Assembly (NCBI GenBank): GCA_934247855.1
Contig: CAKQKA010000005.1
Span: 1 to 27,950 of the forward strand
Source: an uncultured Clostridia bacterium
Lineage (GTDB): Bacteria > Bacillota > Clostridia > Christensenellales > Borkfalkiaceae
Direction: 5' to 3'
DNA: 27,950 nt
The notes beneath the pieces were generated by a model, which saw nothing but the letters and a program-made list of their open reading frames with translations, did no database searches and was not told where the DNA came from. Shown here one piece after another: positions 8,401 to 14,029 of this stretch. Each line of letters opens with the position of its first letter. Position 1 is the stretch's first letter. Position numbers and translations under genes: made by a program.

Positions 8401-10602
8401 AAGACCCGCAAGAGTGGGAATTTCGGCATAGTAATTCAGACCGAATCCGTACATCTTACCGTCGAACAGATAGCAGAGAAGATCTGCAACCGATTTCGTC
8501 ATACCGTCTATATCTCCGGTGTATCCGCCGCTCTTCGCAATGAATCTGGTCAGTGCGCCGGCAATGCTTATGTACTCTTCGATATCCTTACTGACTAAGT
8601 CGCTTCCGCCGTTCGCGATGTCTTTTACAAATTCGGCAACCGAGGTCGACAACAATCTCGAGGTTGCGCCTTCGGGCGTTTCCGCATCGACGGGTTCGCC
8701 CTCCCATTCGTATTCGCCGTCGCCGTTTTCGTTGACGACGTACTCAAGTTCTTTAATATTGCTGCCGAGCCATGTCGTCACAAAGTCGATAAGGTCGCCG
8801 AGCATAGGTTTGGCAAGTTGTTCATAGCTGTCGAAAGGATCGTTTCTGTCGATCAAGCCCGCCGCTAAATCGGCAATTTTGCAATCGAACAGTTCGGAAA
8901 GTTCTATCGAGAGATATTTCTTCTCGCCGTCGTTTTCTTTGTAGTATCTGCCGTTTTCTTCGTCAACCTCAAAACCCATAAATGCGCATACGAGGTCGCC
9001 CGCTTTGGTTTCGGGGAAGAGCTTCTTTATAACTTCTTTTACCGAATAATCGGAAATGAGAACGTCGAATATGTTATCGAATGAGAAATCAAGAATTAAA
9101 GCTAAAACTTTGTCGTCGGTATTCCAGGTTCCGTCGGAATTTCTTTTAATTCCAAGAACGTCGCCTACGCTGACATCACCAAGGGCATTCCGGAGTGCAG
9201 CGATGACCGATTCGAGCGTGTATTCTTCTTTGATGAAATCTGAAAGTCTGAGATTGAACAACGCTTTGACTATAGCGTTTGCGTCCGTGGGTTCTTCGCC
9301 TTTTTTAAAGATCAGTTCGCCTAAAGTCCTGTCGCCTAAAGAATCGGCAAGGTTTGCGATAAAGTCTTTAACGAATACGTTTGCATCGAATTCCGCGCCC
9401 TGATTTTTAAGAAGTTCGCCTACCTGAATACCTCTTATCGCGTCGAGGAACGGAACTTCGCCTTCTTCGATGCCGAGCATATCGAGAACCATTCCGATAG
9501 TCACATCGCCGATAAGGTCGCGGATCATCGTGAAAGTATCGTTGCCCGAAACGAGTGCGTTGATATCGAGCCCCGCAAGAACCTGCATCAAATCTTTTGC
9601 CGGCTTGCCGTCTTTATCAACCCATACGCCGTCGGCATTTTCTTCGAGACCGAAAAGATAACCAACCTTGAGATTGCCGAGGACTTTCGCGTAGTAGAAT
9701 TCCCATTTGCCGTCATTCTTATAGAACAAATCTTTGATTCTTGCGCCGTTGAGGAATTTCGCGTATGACGAAAGTTTTTCACCGAGTTCCGGTGAAACGG
9801 TTTTCGCGATGGAAGTCAGTATTTCTTCGATCGGCATTTCGGAAATCGGCGAAAGGCTGCCCTCCATAAGTTCTGCCATAATGTCGCCGCCCGAAACCAG
9901 ACTCGAAATCACACCTAACGAAACATTGCCGAAAACCTCGAGCACGGGCAGAGCCTGCGCCTCTTCGTTATCGGCTAAAACGTAATTGTATTCGTGTTTT
10001 TCTTCGTCGAACTCGCCATCGAAATAAGCGGGAAGCAGCGCACCGAGCTTAATGTTTTTAAGCGCTTTTATAATGCCCGTTTCACCCGTTTCTTCGTCGC
10101 TTTCGAAAAGCTCCATTAGCGTGTAGTCGCCGAGTTTTTCCTGCGCTTCGGGCGAAAGAATATCTTTCAGACGTTTCCCCGTGAGCGACGGCAGGAAATT
10201 GTAAAGCGCACGCAGTTTTATCTGGCTGAGCAACGCCGGTAAGCCGTCTTTCAAACTGAACAACGAAATCGCCGTCAAAGCCTGCCAGTTATCGCTTTCT
10301 TTGTCAACGTTTTCTATGCCGAGATTTTTAAGCAGCTTTTCAAGGTCAAGACCGTATTCAGCCTCCAATCTTGCAAGCGTATACTTATCCGGATTATTCA
10401 TCGCGCCGTTGAGCAAGAACATTAAGTCCTCGATCGTCTGGTCGCGTAAATCACCCAATCCTGGGTCGTCGGACGCAATGCCGACAGGCTTGATGTTCTT
10501 ATACGCCCAGTAAGCGCCGCCCACTAAGGACGCGCTCGCCGAAGCGATTGTGAACACCATTCCAAGTACGAATGCCAGTACTCTTCTTAGTAAGTTTCCC
10601 AT
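1..10602 (-). CDS. Giant membrane-anchored repeat protein (C-terminus beyond window)
   Basis: One frame stays open from an ATG at 10602 to base 1, exactly 3534 codons, and is still open at the edge. AAGGAG lies 8 nt before the ATG. Residues 1-35 are two Arg, a hydrophobic run and an Ala/Ser-rich stretch, which fits a Sec signal peptide or uncleaved anchor. Residues of about 40-900 are divergent and rich in LGDVSVGDVLG-like motifs. Residues of about 880-1120 are five 48-aa units starting DGK.xxP.WDL. Units of about 100-110 aa follow, with motifs NEIDxLY and FVxxTxxLxFD. Hydrophobic 18-residue segments (ILIIGGVILVTGTILYFV and a close relative) lie near residues 1925 and 3145. Residues of about 2180-2810 hold six 99-aa units. 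The composition suggests mostly helical repeats. I recognise no enzyme motif and no named family. A surface, adhesive or envelope-spanning role is inference only. The total length is unknown. Confidence 0.93.
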   Translation of the reverse strand, partial: MGNLLRRVLAFVLGMVFTIASASASLVGGAYWAYKNIKPVGIASDDPGLGDLRDQTIEDLMFLLNGAMNNPDKYTLARLEAEYGLDLEKLLKNLGIENVDKESDNWQALTAISLFSLKDGLPALLSQIKLRALYNFLPSLTGKRLKDILSPEAQEKLGDYTLMELFESDEETGETGIIKALKNIKLGALLPAYFDGEFDEEKHEYNYVLADNEEAQALPVLEVFGNVSLGVISSLVSGGDIMAELMEGSLSPISEMPIEEILTSIAKTVSPELGEKLSSYAKFLNGARIKDLFYKNDGKWEFYYAKVLGNLKVGYLFGLEENADGVWVDKDGKPAKDLMQVLAGLDINALVSGNDTFTMIRDLIGDVTIGMVLDMLGIEEGEVPFLDAIRGIQVGELLKNQGAEFDANVFVKDFIANLADSLGDRTLGELIFKKGEEPTDANAIVKALFNLRLSDFIKEEYTLESVIAALRNALGDVSVGDVLGIKRNSDGTWNTDDKVLALILDFSFDNIFDVLISDYSVKEVIKKLFPETKAGDLVCAFMGFEVDEENGRYYKENDGEKKYLSIELSELFDCKIADLAAGLIDRNDPFDSYEQLAKPMLGDLIDFVTTWLGSNIKELEYVVNENGDGEYEWEGEPVDAETPEGATSRLLSTSVAEFVKDIANGGSDLVSKDIEEYISIAGALTRFIAKSGGYTGDIDGMTKSVADLLCYLFDGKMYGFGLNYYAEIPTLAGLTKTVFEKFIPEGTASNVVIQLCDEVARLYADEESGRVSTIDSFVVDTMNIGVDNIVDSLGNVAKKATPENADKVDHIVDLVMYLVEGQVSGFGFNYYAEIVAISEFARIIGCDYAEGNLKNAVNQLCDEVNALYPESTIESFIADSSKISFDEVALAVGRVLKAGLPDNVKQIEAIENLVVLLLDGKIVRPGWDLRVLMDDVIKATGEVVKSFWEDGSTKIDAIVALAVLVVDGKLKRPMWDLRPKMDDFIIAVGAVINVFWEDGIEIINSLVNLSTLVIDGRMSRPAWDLRVKMDNVIIATGDVVKAFWKDGAAGIDALVDFATMMVEGKLGYPLLDLHHKIDDVITAAGDVAKAFWGDGAAKVDAVVTLLTTLLDGKAYRPGWDLRKTVAEVIDAIEGVFTAFGWDESEIYTKYIHEILAEIDELYTGVTLQHFIGATLYADFDLGVEVLLKLIYLFYPAGEAKLAPVGEFVKLILGGKVGYPKWDLTVSVTDVTASFRTVLSTTFGYNFTGDDYLSTVLNEIDKLYEGRTLQYFVAATANLRFDDVVRSIAKIIKRTLQDVFPDETERLKYTKYVNSIVQFVVLVIDGKISYPGWDLTIYVTELTASLRNVLTTFAFPEYAPEDQNVDKDDEPDTLAVMALEAGEEPTGVYGYINAVLNEIDSLYPKVKLKQLGTASANLEFDAVIDSVDAIATKILNDVYPDGVKYVAPVFDLVKVLFGGKISAPMLDLTAKVNELTDSLCGLVDVFVPDGEVKNVVTDILNEIGKQYYGVKLKDFLSTTLHADFDAAVTALANIAKIAWPEGEKYIDAIADFLITMIDGKVYAPKIDLRVTVNRVIDSINGILDVFEVTGDTRDIIDFIFNEILSFYSGVALQNIPAKSKDIKFDAVVDSIVRIILKIAPDQKDNVTPIAELIKLLIDGSIVYPCFDLTVCVNQVTDKLYDVILIFKLGDDLNGKIMVVLSGFGNLYNNVQLKNFVEATKDLYVVKVIEYVESVTNAFGLKSEILDTLYTELKELYKESQIRYFVDDTLNLDIDKTILSLATIIKSFKVIEDNKVDAVSNLATLLLKGTVGKPEIDKDVVIVELADAFDNFYSLLIEGHVEVLDNVINELITQVKTLYPNSSNTIGTFVDDSLKLDVDVVIESVRKIFAHIDAIKAVTDRIAKLASAALDGTLGNLKFNLDAFLDEATTTEILIIGGVILVTGTILYFVANDTLIQLVDKILGKDCKLGTLIAEPMGYTVDGEKYTFEGKENDLANTLFDLTVQNVLTKGFDFKSVFEDKLYIDDIAMMAKAVESKYAPENVKSIADVALDVIADLYNETHVRDFVSATLGMKTSAAFGGVAKIVNAATKDEYKEMVDAIEKLLSDTIGGTFNALVVPNDQTLISELVSDIEAITKSFDFENEILTAVYEQLRYLYTDKKVVEIVDATCDLELDAVIGATGEIVKATEVLYAETVDTIVDLAKYLAEGTISKPGFNMDAEIALIAKKLNAITDRFELGAADKWIDVILEQIAKLFPTSTIKTVCKDAANIELDTIIDTLGAVVVTANLLTEETVNTITDLAKYLAEGTISKPGFNMDAEIAVIATKLNAITDRFELGAADKWVDFALEQVAALFPTSTIKTVGKDAAKIELDSLIDTLGNGIITAELLTAETVNTITDLAKYLAEGTLTKPGFNMDAEIALIAKKTNAITDRFELGAADKWVDAILEQVAKLFPTSTIKTVGKDAANIELDAIIDALGAVVVTANLLTEETVNTITDLAKYLAEGTISKPGFNMDAEIALIAKKLNAISDRFELGAADAWIDLVLEQVAKLFPTSTIKTFADDAAKIELDSVADTFGEAIKTANLLTEETVNTITDLAKYLAEGTISKPGFNMDAEIALIAKKLNAITDRFELGAADKWVDFVLEQVAALFPTSTIKTFADDAAKIELDSLIDTLGKSAKTAKLFKHDATVDTITDLAKYLAEGTLTKPGFNMDAEIAEIAKKTNAITDRFKLGGAKAWVDVILEQIETLFPTATIKTVADDAKGLALDNIITATAKIIKTGKFTKDAIIDAVADLAKELVDGTVKAPEFSSDALVNNVAAKLTAIINATEVNNNLTKALKAVVDGIGELYEGVKLKDFAAETMNRSLDSIIDYIEKVVVAAFEEDSTSATRSRRFAPQATDNKSVVRKVKVICNLLRLLADGTVKAPAIDKEITVDQVVNSLKAVTDEFSLKHDILTVVYAEIAGLYENAKVVKFVDATLALELDNVITSVANIVKSTKVTGDDKINAVADLAILLAAGTVKAPELDKNAGIIEIANTFDNFYSLIIEGKVELLDNVINEIITQIKALYTDETTIKTFVEDSKKLDVDKTIESVRKVFEHIDAIKAVTDRIAKLASAALNGTFGEIGFDFEALMNEATTTEKIIGGAVILGVGTILYFVDNPTLIKITDKLLGADRTIGSLAAESLGYTVAGGKYTFEDEENELANALFTLTVHDALTKGYDFKARFEDKLYIDDIALFAKAIESKYTPDDIKAIVNVVLDVIAELYDETHVKDFVSATVEMQITKVFNAVAKIINAATKDAYKNKVDAVTALLCDVIVGKLSAPEVPNKELLIETCVADVENITNAFAFKYDALTEAYNQLKKLYKGEKVTKIVDATKELAIDDVIGSTGEVVKASKVVKDAMVNDIVDLAQYVLTGKVSKPEFSGKAKIAEIANKVKTFVNEFDLGGAKEWVDVVLDQVGVLLPTATIRTVGNDAKEIEIDAVIKSVGEIVKVSKVRSGKTIDTFVDLAQYVVTGKIVKPQFDGDAEIAEIA
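2170..4050 (-). repeat. Six tandem 99-aa coding repeats (297 bp)
   Basis: The codons for the SKPGFNMDAEIA motif recur with anchors at 2467, 2767, 3064, 3361, 3658 and 3955. Spacings are 300, 297, 297, 297 and 297 bp. Neighbouring units are nearly identical over long stretches, which suggests recent amplification or gene conversion. Each unit carries the landmarks SKPGFNMDAE, ITDRFELGAADKW, LFPTSTIKTV and LLTEETVNTITDLAKYL. Related but more divergent units of the same length lie at 1-600. Confidence 0.92.
7243..7962 (-). repeat. Five tandem 48-aa coding repeats (144 bp)
   Basis: The codons for the WDL motif are anchored at 7243, 7387, 7531, 7675 and 7819, exactly 144 bp apart. Each unit reads roughly DGK-xx-RPxWDLR, then a helix with DDVI.A.G.VV..FW.DG, then a second helix ending V..LVV. 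Compared with the 99-aa units, these lack the central NEIDxLY...FVxxT...FD part. Confidence 0.9.
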
Positions 10603-10626
10603 TCTGCTATCTCCTTGCTTGTTTTA

Positions 10627-10665
10627 CCGTGCAGCGCCGCCTTCGACGGTCAGATTTTTGCACGG
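10627..10665 (-). other. Leader hairpin of the giant gene
   Basis: On the minus strand CCGTGCA (10665-10659) pairs with TGCACGG (10633-10627), a perfect 7-bp stem. The enclosed sequence can pair further. The hairpin ends about 12 nt before the AAGGAG ribosome site. It could be a stabilising 5' cap structure or a control element, and the sequence does not decide. Confidence 0.5.
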
Positions 10666-10683
10666 CATCTTAAGGACGCGTTT

Positions 10684-10712
10684 ATTATATAATTTATATT
10701 ATTACTTGTCAA
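10684..10712 (-). promoter_or_regulatory. Perfect sigma-A-type promoter of the giant gene
   Basis: On the minus strand TTGACA (10712-10707), a 17-bp spacer and TATAAT (10689-10684) match consensus at every position. Transcription should start near 10677, giving a leader of about 75 nt. Such a strong promoter suggests the giant gene is expressed and not a relic. Confidence 0.85.
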
Positions 10713-11226
10713 CTCGCGGTATATAAAAAATAAATTTTAGCATACTTTTTACTGTATTTTCACAAAAAAAACAGGAATACAGCGTGCGCATAACAACAGA
10801 ACGACCTCAAAAACCCTCGCCCGCCAAAAAAAACGACCTATCCGAACGGAAACGAACAACCCGAAGAGCCTGATACAGATCTTCGCAATCCGAAAAAGGC
10901 GGAACAAAAAGTTCCGCACAAACAAAAAGAACACATCGAAAAAAATGATGGCAGACAAAAATAAATTACGGTGCGGCGGCAGCCGACCGAAAAGCGTTGC
11001 CGCAAACCCTAAAACAATCGACCGCCCGATTTTTTTCGCAATTTCGCCACACCGCAATCCGAAAACGCAAAAAAACCACCGCGATTAACACAAAAAAATA
11101 AACAAAAAGTGCCCGTATAGGTCGATTATCGACACTTTCAGCCATAAAAGCCAAACAAAATAAACGTGCTACAAACAAGATAAAAGCACCAAATAACGCC
11201 GATTTACCGAATAACCCATTAAACGT
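10713..11226. other. Intergenic spacer, A-rich on plus strand, no gene seen
   Basis: About 510 bp separate the divergent promoters of the giant gene and the lipid kinase. The plus strand is rich in A and in short runs of A. Open frames here encode low-complexity Phe/Arg/Val proteins, have no ribosome site and are not credible. The only recognisable item is one copy of the dispersed 15-mer at 11116. Confidence 0.6.
11116..11130 (+). repeat. Dispersed 15-mer motif, copy 1
   Basis: Exact TATAGGTCGATTATC, followed by G. It lies about 110 bp upstream of the lipid-kinase promoter, in a spacer between divergent genes. Confidence 0.85.
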
Positions 11227-11255
11227 TTGATTTTTTTATATAATAGTTGTATAAT
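11227..11255 (+). promoter_or_regulatory. Promoter of the lipid kinase gene
   Basis: TTGATT (11227-11232), a 17-bp spacer and TATAAT (11250-11255) form a near-consensus sigma-A promoter. The expected start site near 11262 leaves a leader of about 50 nt to the ATG at 11311. Confidence 0.8.
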
Positions 11256-11310
11256 ACGTCAAGATGTTTTTAACTTGCAGGCAATAAACACCCCGACACG
11301 GAGAGTAAAG

Positions 11311-12174
11311 ATGATTGATTTTGTCATTAACGAAAAAGCCGGCGGTAAGAAATCTGTTCGCGCAAAAAAGGTCATAGCCGAAATTCTGGACGCGAAGAAG
11401 ATCGAGTACCGTTTTCACACAACAGAATACAGCAAGCATGCCATCGAGATAACCAAAGACTTGTGTAGGAACGGCGCAAAGACAATCGTCGCGGTCGGCG
11501 GTGACGGAACCATTAACGAAGTGCTTAACGGACTGGATGATTTATCGGTCAATTTCGGCATTATCCCCACCGGCAGCGGCAACGATTTCATTACCAGCGC
11601 AAACATACCGCTTGACGTCGAGAAAGCCCTGGATCTTATTTTGAACGGCGAAGCCAAACCTACCGACTTTCTTGTCTGCGATAATATTCGCGGTATAAAC
11701 ATAATAGGAACCGGCATCGATGTAGAAATTCTTCAACGCTGCGAAAAGAATAAACTTCTTAAAGGTAAAATCAAATATTTTCTCTCTCTTCTGGTAAGTC
11801 TCTTCAAATTCAAATTTTATAATTTCCGTCTGGCAGACGAACCGGATAAAGACAGAAGCGCGCTCATTCTTTGCTGCGGCAACGGTAAAATGTTCGGCGG
11901 CGGCATACCTATGTGCCCCGAAGCCGTTGTGGACGATAACGAAATGGACTTCGTTATGGTCAACCGGGTTAAACGATCGGCAATACTCAAATACCTTTTT
12001 AAACTCATGAAAGGAAAAATTCTTGAACAACCCGCAACCGACTTCGTCCGGCGCGACGAAGTAAAAGCTTTATTCGATACCCCCATTACCGTCGAAATCG
12101 ATGGCGAAATATACGAAAACATCAACTTCGACGTACATATCGAAAAAGGCAAACTGAAACTTTTCAGACCGTAA
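11311..12174 (+). CDS. YegS/DgkB-family lipid (diacylglycerol) kinase
   Basis: A 287-aa cytoplasmic enzyme of the diacylglycerol/lipid kinase family, which phosphorylates diacylglycerol or a related lipid with ATP to recycle membrane lipid precursors. The N-terminal INEKAGG corresponds to the usual VNPxAG motif. GGDGTINEVLNG (residues 63-74) is the nucleotide-binding signature, and PTGSGNDF (86-93) the second conserved loop. GGGIPMCPEAVVDDNEMD in the C-terminal half matches the metal-binding, lipid-side region. The start at 11311 is chosen because GGAGAG lies just upstream and the protein then begins with the usual beta strand. The frame is open 28 codons further up, but that part lies in the promoter and leader. 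The gene stands alone between its own promoter and terminator. The exact lipid substrate cannot be told. Confidence 0.92.
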   Translation: MIDFVINEKAGGKKSVRAKKVIAEILDAKKIEYRFHTTEYSKHAIEITKDLCRNGAKTIVAVGGDGTINEVLNGLDDLSVNFGIIPTGSGNDFITSANIPLDVEKALDLILNGEAKPTDFLVCDNIRGINIIGTGIDVEILQRCEKNKLLKGKIKYFLSLLVSLFKFKFYNFRLADEPDKDRSALILCCGNGKMFGGGIPMCPEAVVDDNEMDFVMVNRVKRSAILKYLFKLMKGKILEQPATDFVRRDEVKALFDTPITVEIDGEIYENINFDVHIEKGKLKLFRP

Positions 12175-12194
12175 AAATAACAAATAAAACAAGC

Positions 12195-12234
12195 AAAACC
12201 CGCATCGGAACGAGTTCCGAATGCGGGTTTTTTA
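12195..12234 (+). terminator. Rho-independent terminator of the lipid kinase gene
   Basis: AACCCGCAT pairs with ATGCGGGTT, and inside it CGGAA pairs with TTCCG around a CGAG loop, with one unpaired A. A run of T follows directly, 20 bp after the stop codon. Confidence 0.9.
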
Positions 12235-12247
12235 TTGAAAGTCGGGC

Positions 12248-12262
12248 TATAGGTCGATTATC
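12248..12262 (+). repeat. Dispersed 15-mer motif, copy 2
   Basis: Exact TATAGGTCGATTATC in the context GGGC-motif-GGC, 14 bp after the end of the lipid-kinase terminator and in the same orientation as that gene. Confidence 0.85.
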
Positions 12263-12317
12263 GGCATATAGAATAGTTTTTCAAGCACGCCATATATACC
12301 GCAAAAATCAAATCACG

Positions 12318-12440
12318 AGCTTCCCCCGAGCAGCTAACCTCTCCCATTGAATAGGGAGAGGTGTCAGCCAAAGGCTGACGGCTCATTGCGGCGCGCTGCG
12401 CCCGGATGTTTCGACTGCACTTCGTTCCGCTCAACATGAC
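12318..12440. repeat. REP-like palindrome block
   Basis: Two adjacent hairpins are visible: CCTCTCCC/GGGAGAGG (12338-12361) and GTCAGCC/GGCTGAC (12363-12379). A segment ending CCGCTCAACATGACG follows. The form is that of non-coding REP/BIME-type elements common between genes in Clostridia. No frame here looks coding. Confidence 0.65.
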
Positions 12441-12476
12441 GATAAACAAAATCGTAACGCCGTTACTAAAACGCTC

Positions 12477-12533
12477 CGTCATCCCGAGATCGGCTTACTT
12501 GCCCGACTTACGAAGGATCTATCCGTCAGGCGC
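12477..12533 (-). repeat. REP family 2, copy A
   Basis: On the minus strand it has a GCGCCTGACGG start, a GATCCTTCGT core and a GGGATGACG end. It matches copies at 16933 and 27645 in the same order and length (57 bp). Confidence 0.8.
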
Positions 12534-12553
12534 ACCCAATCGCAATCAAACCA

Positions 12554-12606
12554 AAAAGGCTTCCCTTTCGGGGAAGCTGTCGCATAGCGACTGAAGAGGA
12601 TTAAAA
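12554..12606 (+). repeat. REP family 3, copy A
   Basis: GCTTCCC/GGGAAGC (12559-12577) and GTCGC/GCGAC (12579-12591) hairpins are followed by GACTGAAGAGGA. A related element is at 25105, with the same AGCTGTC...GACTGAAGAGGA frame around a different stem. Confidence 0.75.
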
Positions 12607-12677
12607 GCCGATGATTACTACCTCGGCTCCCATTCTCGATTTTATCGGCGGCTAACACCTTACAGCCTTGATAAAAA

Positions 12678-12890
12678 TCATCTATTGGTATCGGGATTAT
12701 CGGTTCGGTTTAGAAGATAATCCACGCTTACGTCGTAAAAATCGGCAAGTTTGATTAAAATATCGGTAGGAATATCATTCTCCCCTGTTTCATACTTTGA
12801 ATACCCCGTTTGCGACATTCCGAGAATTTTTGCCACCTCGGTTTGATTTAAATCTCTATCCTCCCTTAAATCGCGTATTCTGCTATACAT
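12678..12890 (-). CDS. XRE-family helix-turn-helix regulator
   Basis: A 70-aa single-domain Cro/C1-type DNA-binding protein. The HTH runs from about residue 15 (LNQTEVAKILGMSQTGYSKY) and is followed by the usual ETGENDIPTDILIKLADFYDVSVDYLL helices, so nearly the whole protein is the HTH_3 fold. The ATG at 12890 has GGAGG 4 nt upstream. The gene is transcribed away from the membrane-protein gene at 13019. Between them is a perfect palindrome inside that gene's promoter, and the regulator probably binds there as a dimer. Whether it also controls itself is not shown. It could be of phage or mobile origin, but no other phage genes are present. Confidence 0.9.
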   Translation of the reverse strand: MYSRIRDLREDRDLNQTEVAKILGMSQTGYSKYETGENDIPTDILIKLADFYDVSVDYLLNRTDNPDTNR

Positions 12891-12937
12891 GTTGCCTCCG
12901 TGTTTTTGCGATATCTTAACATATTATTATTTTTTTC

Positions 12938-12966
12938 TTGACTTTTAACCTGTTTTAGGTTAAAAT
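12938..12966 (+). promoter_or_regulatory. Promoter with embedded palindromic operator
   Basis: TTGACT (12938-12943), a 17-bp spacer and TAAAAT (12961-12966) form a promoter for the gene at 13019. Between and overlapping the boxes, TTTTAACCT (12943-12951) and AGGTTAAAA (12957-12965) are perfect 9-bp inverted arms around GTTTT. A dimeric repressor bound here would block RNA polymerase. The adjacent XRE protein is the obvious candidate. Confidence 0.82.
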
Positions 12967-13018
12967 AAAGATAACAAGACTGTTTTTCCATTAAAAACAA
13001 ACAAAAAGGAGGACAAAA

Positions 13019-13930
13019 ATGGAAAACGCAAAAATGTGGTTCGGGTTAGTCAAGCAAATGATTTACGAAATCTTAATATTGTTTTTACTATACCTCTTCG
13101 TCGGCAACAATTTCGGAGATAATATATTTTCGATACAAAAAGTTCAACCCATAATCGACGATATTTTAGCAAGCGAAATAGTAGGCAATATTTTTTCAAA
13201 CCCGATAACCAACATAATCGGCTATTTTTTACTATTACCGATTGCAATAATATACCTAGTCCTTCTATTTTCACCGTTTTGGCTGCCGCTTGTTTTAACG
13301 TTTACACTACTTTCCGATAGAACGCTGAAATCTTGCGCGAAAGCGTTCGGAGGACAATACCCCGCAGACGCAGCACCTAAAATTGAAAAATGGTACAAGA
13401 AAAGCCGTGTAGTTCGTATAATTTTCATTATAGTGACAAGAGTTCTTTTTATAACTTTTATCGTAATCAAAGGAATAAACGTACCTAAAGATTATACAGC
13501 CTATTTCAACCTTTTTGAATGGAATATGAGCGGCGGCTTGATGGGAATTTTGATAATTATTAGCGGTGCACTTACCACTTTACTTTCAACATCGGCAGGA
13601 TTTAGCAGCCTGCATTTCAACATGGAAGAATTATGCAAGCACACTTGCCCTATTTGCCATAAAATCGCATGGGTAAAGAAAAAATATAAAGAACAAGTCG
13701 GTTTTGCAACATACGACGACGGATACGAAAGCAGTTCGGGATATTACAGCCGAGAGGTCGTCGGCGAAGTGGTCGATTCGGCAGGCAACCATGTCGGCGA
13801 TGTGGAAGGCGACGTTTGGGTAGATACAAGCACAACGCATTACAATAAACTTACTCCCGATATATTTGAAATAAGGGCAGTATATGCGCCGTGCGGTTGC
13901 GAAGAAACAATTAAAACGATTAAAAAGTAA
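13019..13930 (+). CDS. Multi-pass membrane protein with Cys-rich (zinc-ribbon-like) tail
   Basis: A 303-aa protein of no family I recognise. Hydrophobic segments lie at about residues 13-33, 66-98, 133-152 and 174-195, giving about four to five membrane passes. The rest is soluble and holds ELCKHTCPICHKIAW (three Cys and two His close together), a Gly/Ser/Tyr/Val/Asp-rich stretch, and CGC near the end. Paired Cys knuckles like these usually bind zinc, so a zinc-ribbon-like tail is a reasonable inference. A strong GGAGGAC site lies 6 nt before the ATG, and a promoter with a palindromic operator is upstream. The divergent XRE gene and that operator suggest a small repressor-controlled unit. Its trigger and role are unknown. 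Confidence 0.85.
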   Translation: MENAKMWFGLVKQMIYEILILFLLYLFVGNNFGDNIFSIQKVQPIIDDILASEIVGNIFSNPITNIIGYFLLLPIAIIYLVLLFSPFWLPLVLTFTLLSDRTLKSCAKAFGGQYPADAAPKIEKWYKKSRVVRIIFIIVTRVLFITFIVIKGINVPKDYTAYFNLFEWNMSGGLMGILIIISGALTTLLSTSAGFSSLHFNMEELCKHTCPICHKIAWVKKKYKEQVGFATYDDGYESSSGYYSREVVGEVVDSAGNHVGDVEGDVWVDTSTTHYNKLTPDIFEIRAVYAPCGCEETIKTIKK

Positions 13931-13945
13931 ATTTAAGTAAAACAA

Positions 13946-13988
13946 AAACGACCTACGGGCGACGCAAAAGTCGGCCTATAGGTCGTTT
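13946..13988. terminator. Bidirectional terminator made from the dispersed motif
   Basis: AAACGACCTA (13946-13955) pairs with TAGGTCGTTT (13979-13988), with further pairing inside (GGCGAC/GTCGCC-like, one bulge). T-rich sequence follows on the plus side and a GTTTTTGTTTT tract follows on the minus side. It lies between the convergent ends of the membrane-protein gene and gyrA. Its right arm, TATAGGTCGTTTAT, is one base different from the dispersed 15-mer core. Confidence 0.75.
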
Positions 13989-14029
13989 ATTTAATGTTTA
14001 AAGGTTTTTTACTCCGTTTTTAATTGATT

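Noticed and set aside
386..9985. Many plus-strand open frames of 60-300 codons
   Set aside because: All are antisense shadows of the giant gene. They are low-complexity, have no ribosome sites and are broken at repeat boundaries.
10749..11178. Two overlapping minus-strand frames of 70-102 codons
   Set aside because: They are composed almost only of Phe, Arg, Val and Leu because the strand is T-rich, have no ribosome site and match no family. The region is better read as spacer.
12258..12594. Short open frames on both strands after the lipid kinase gene
   Set aside because: They fall entirely on REP-like palindromes and have no ribosome sites.
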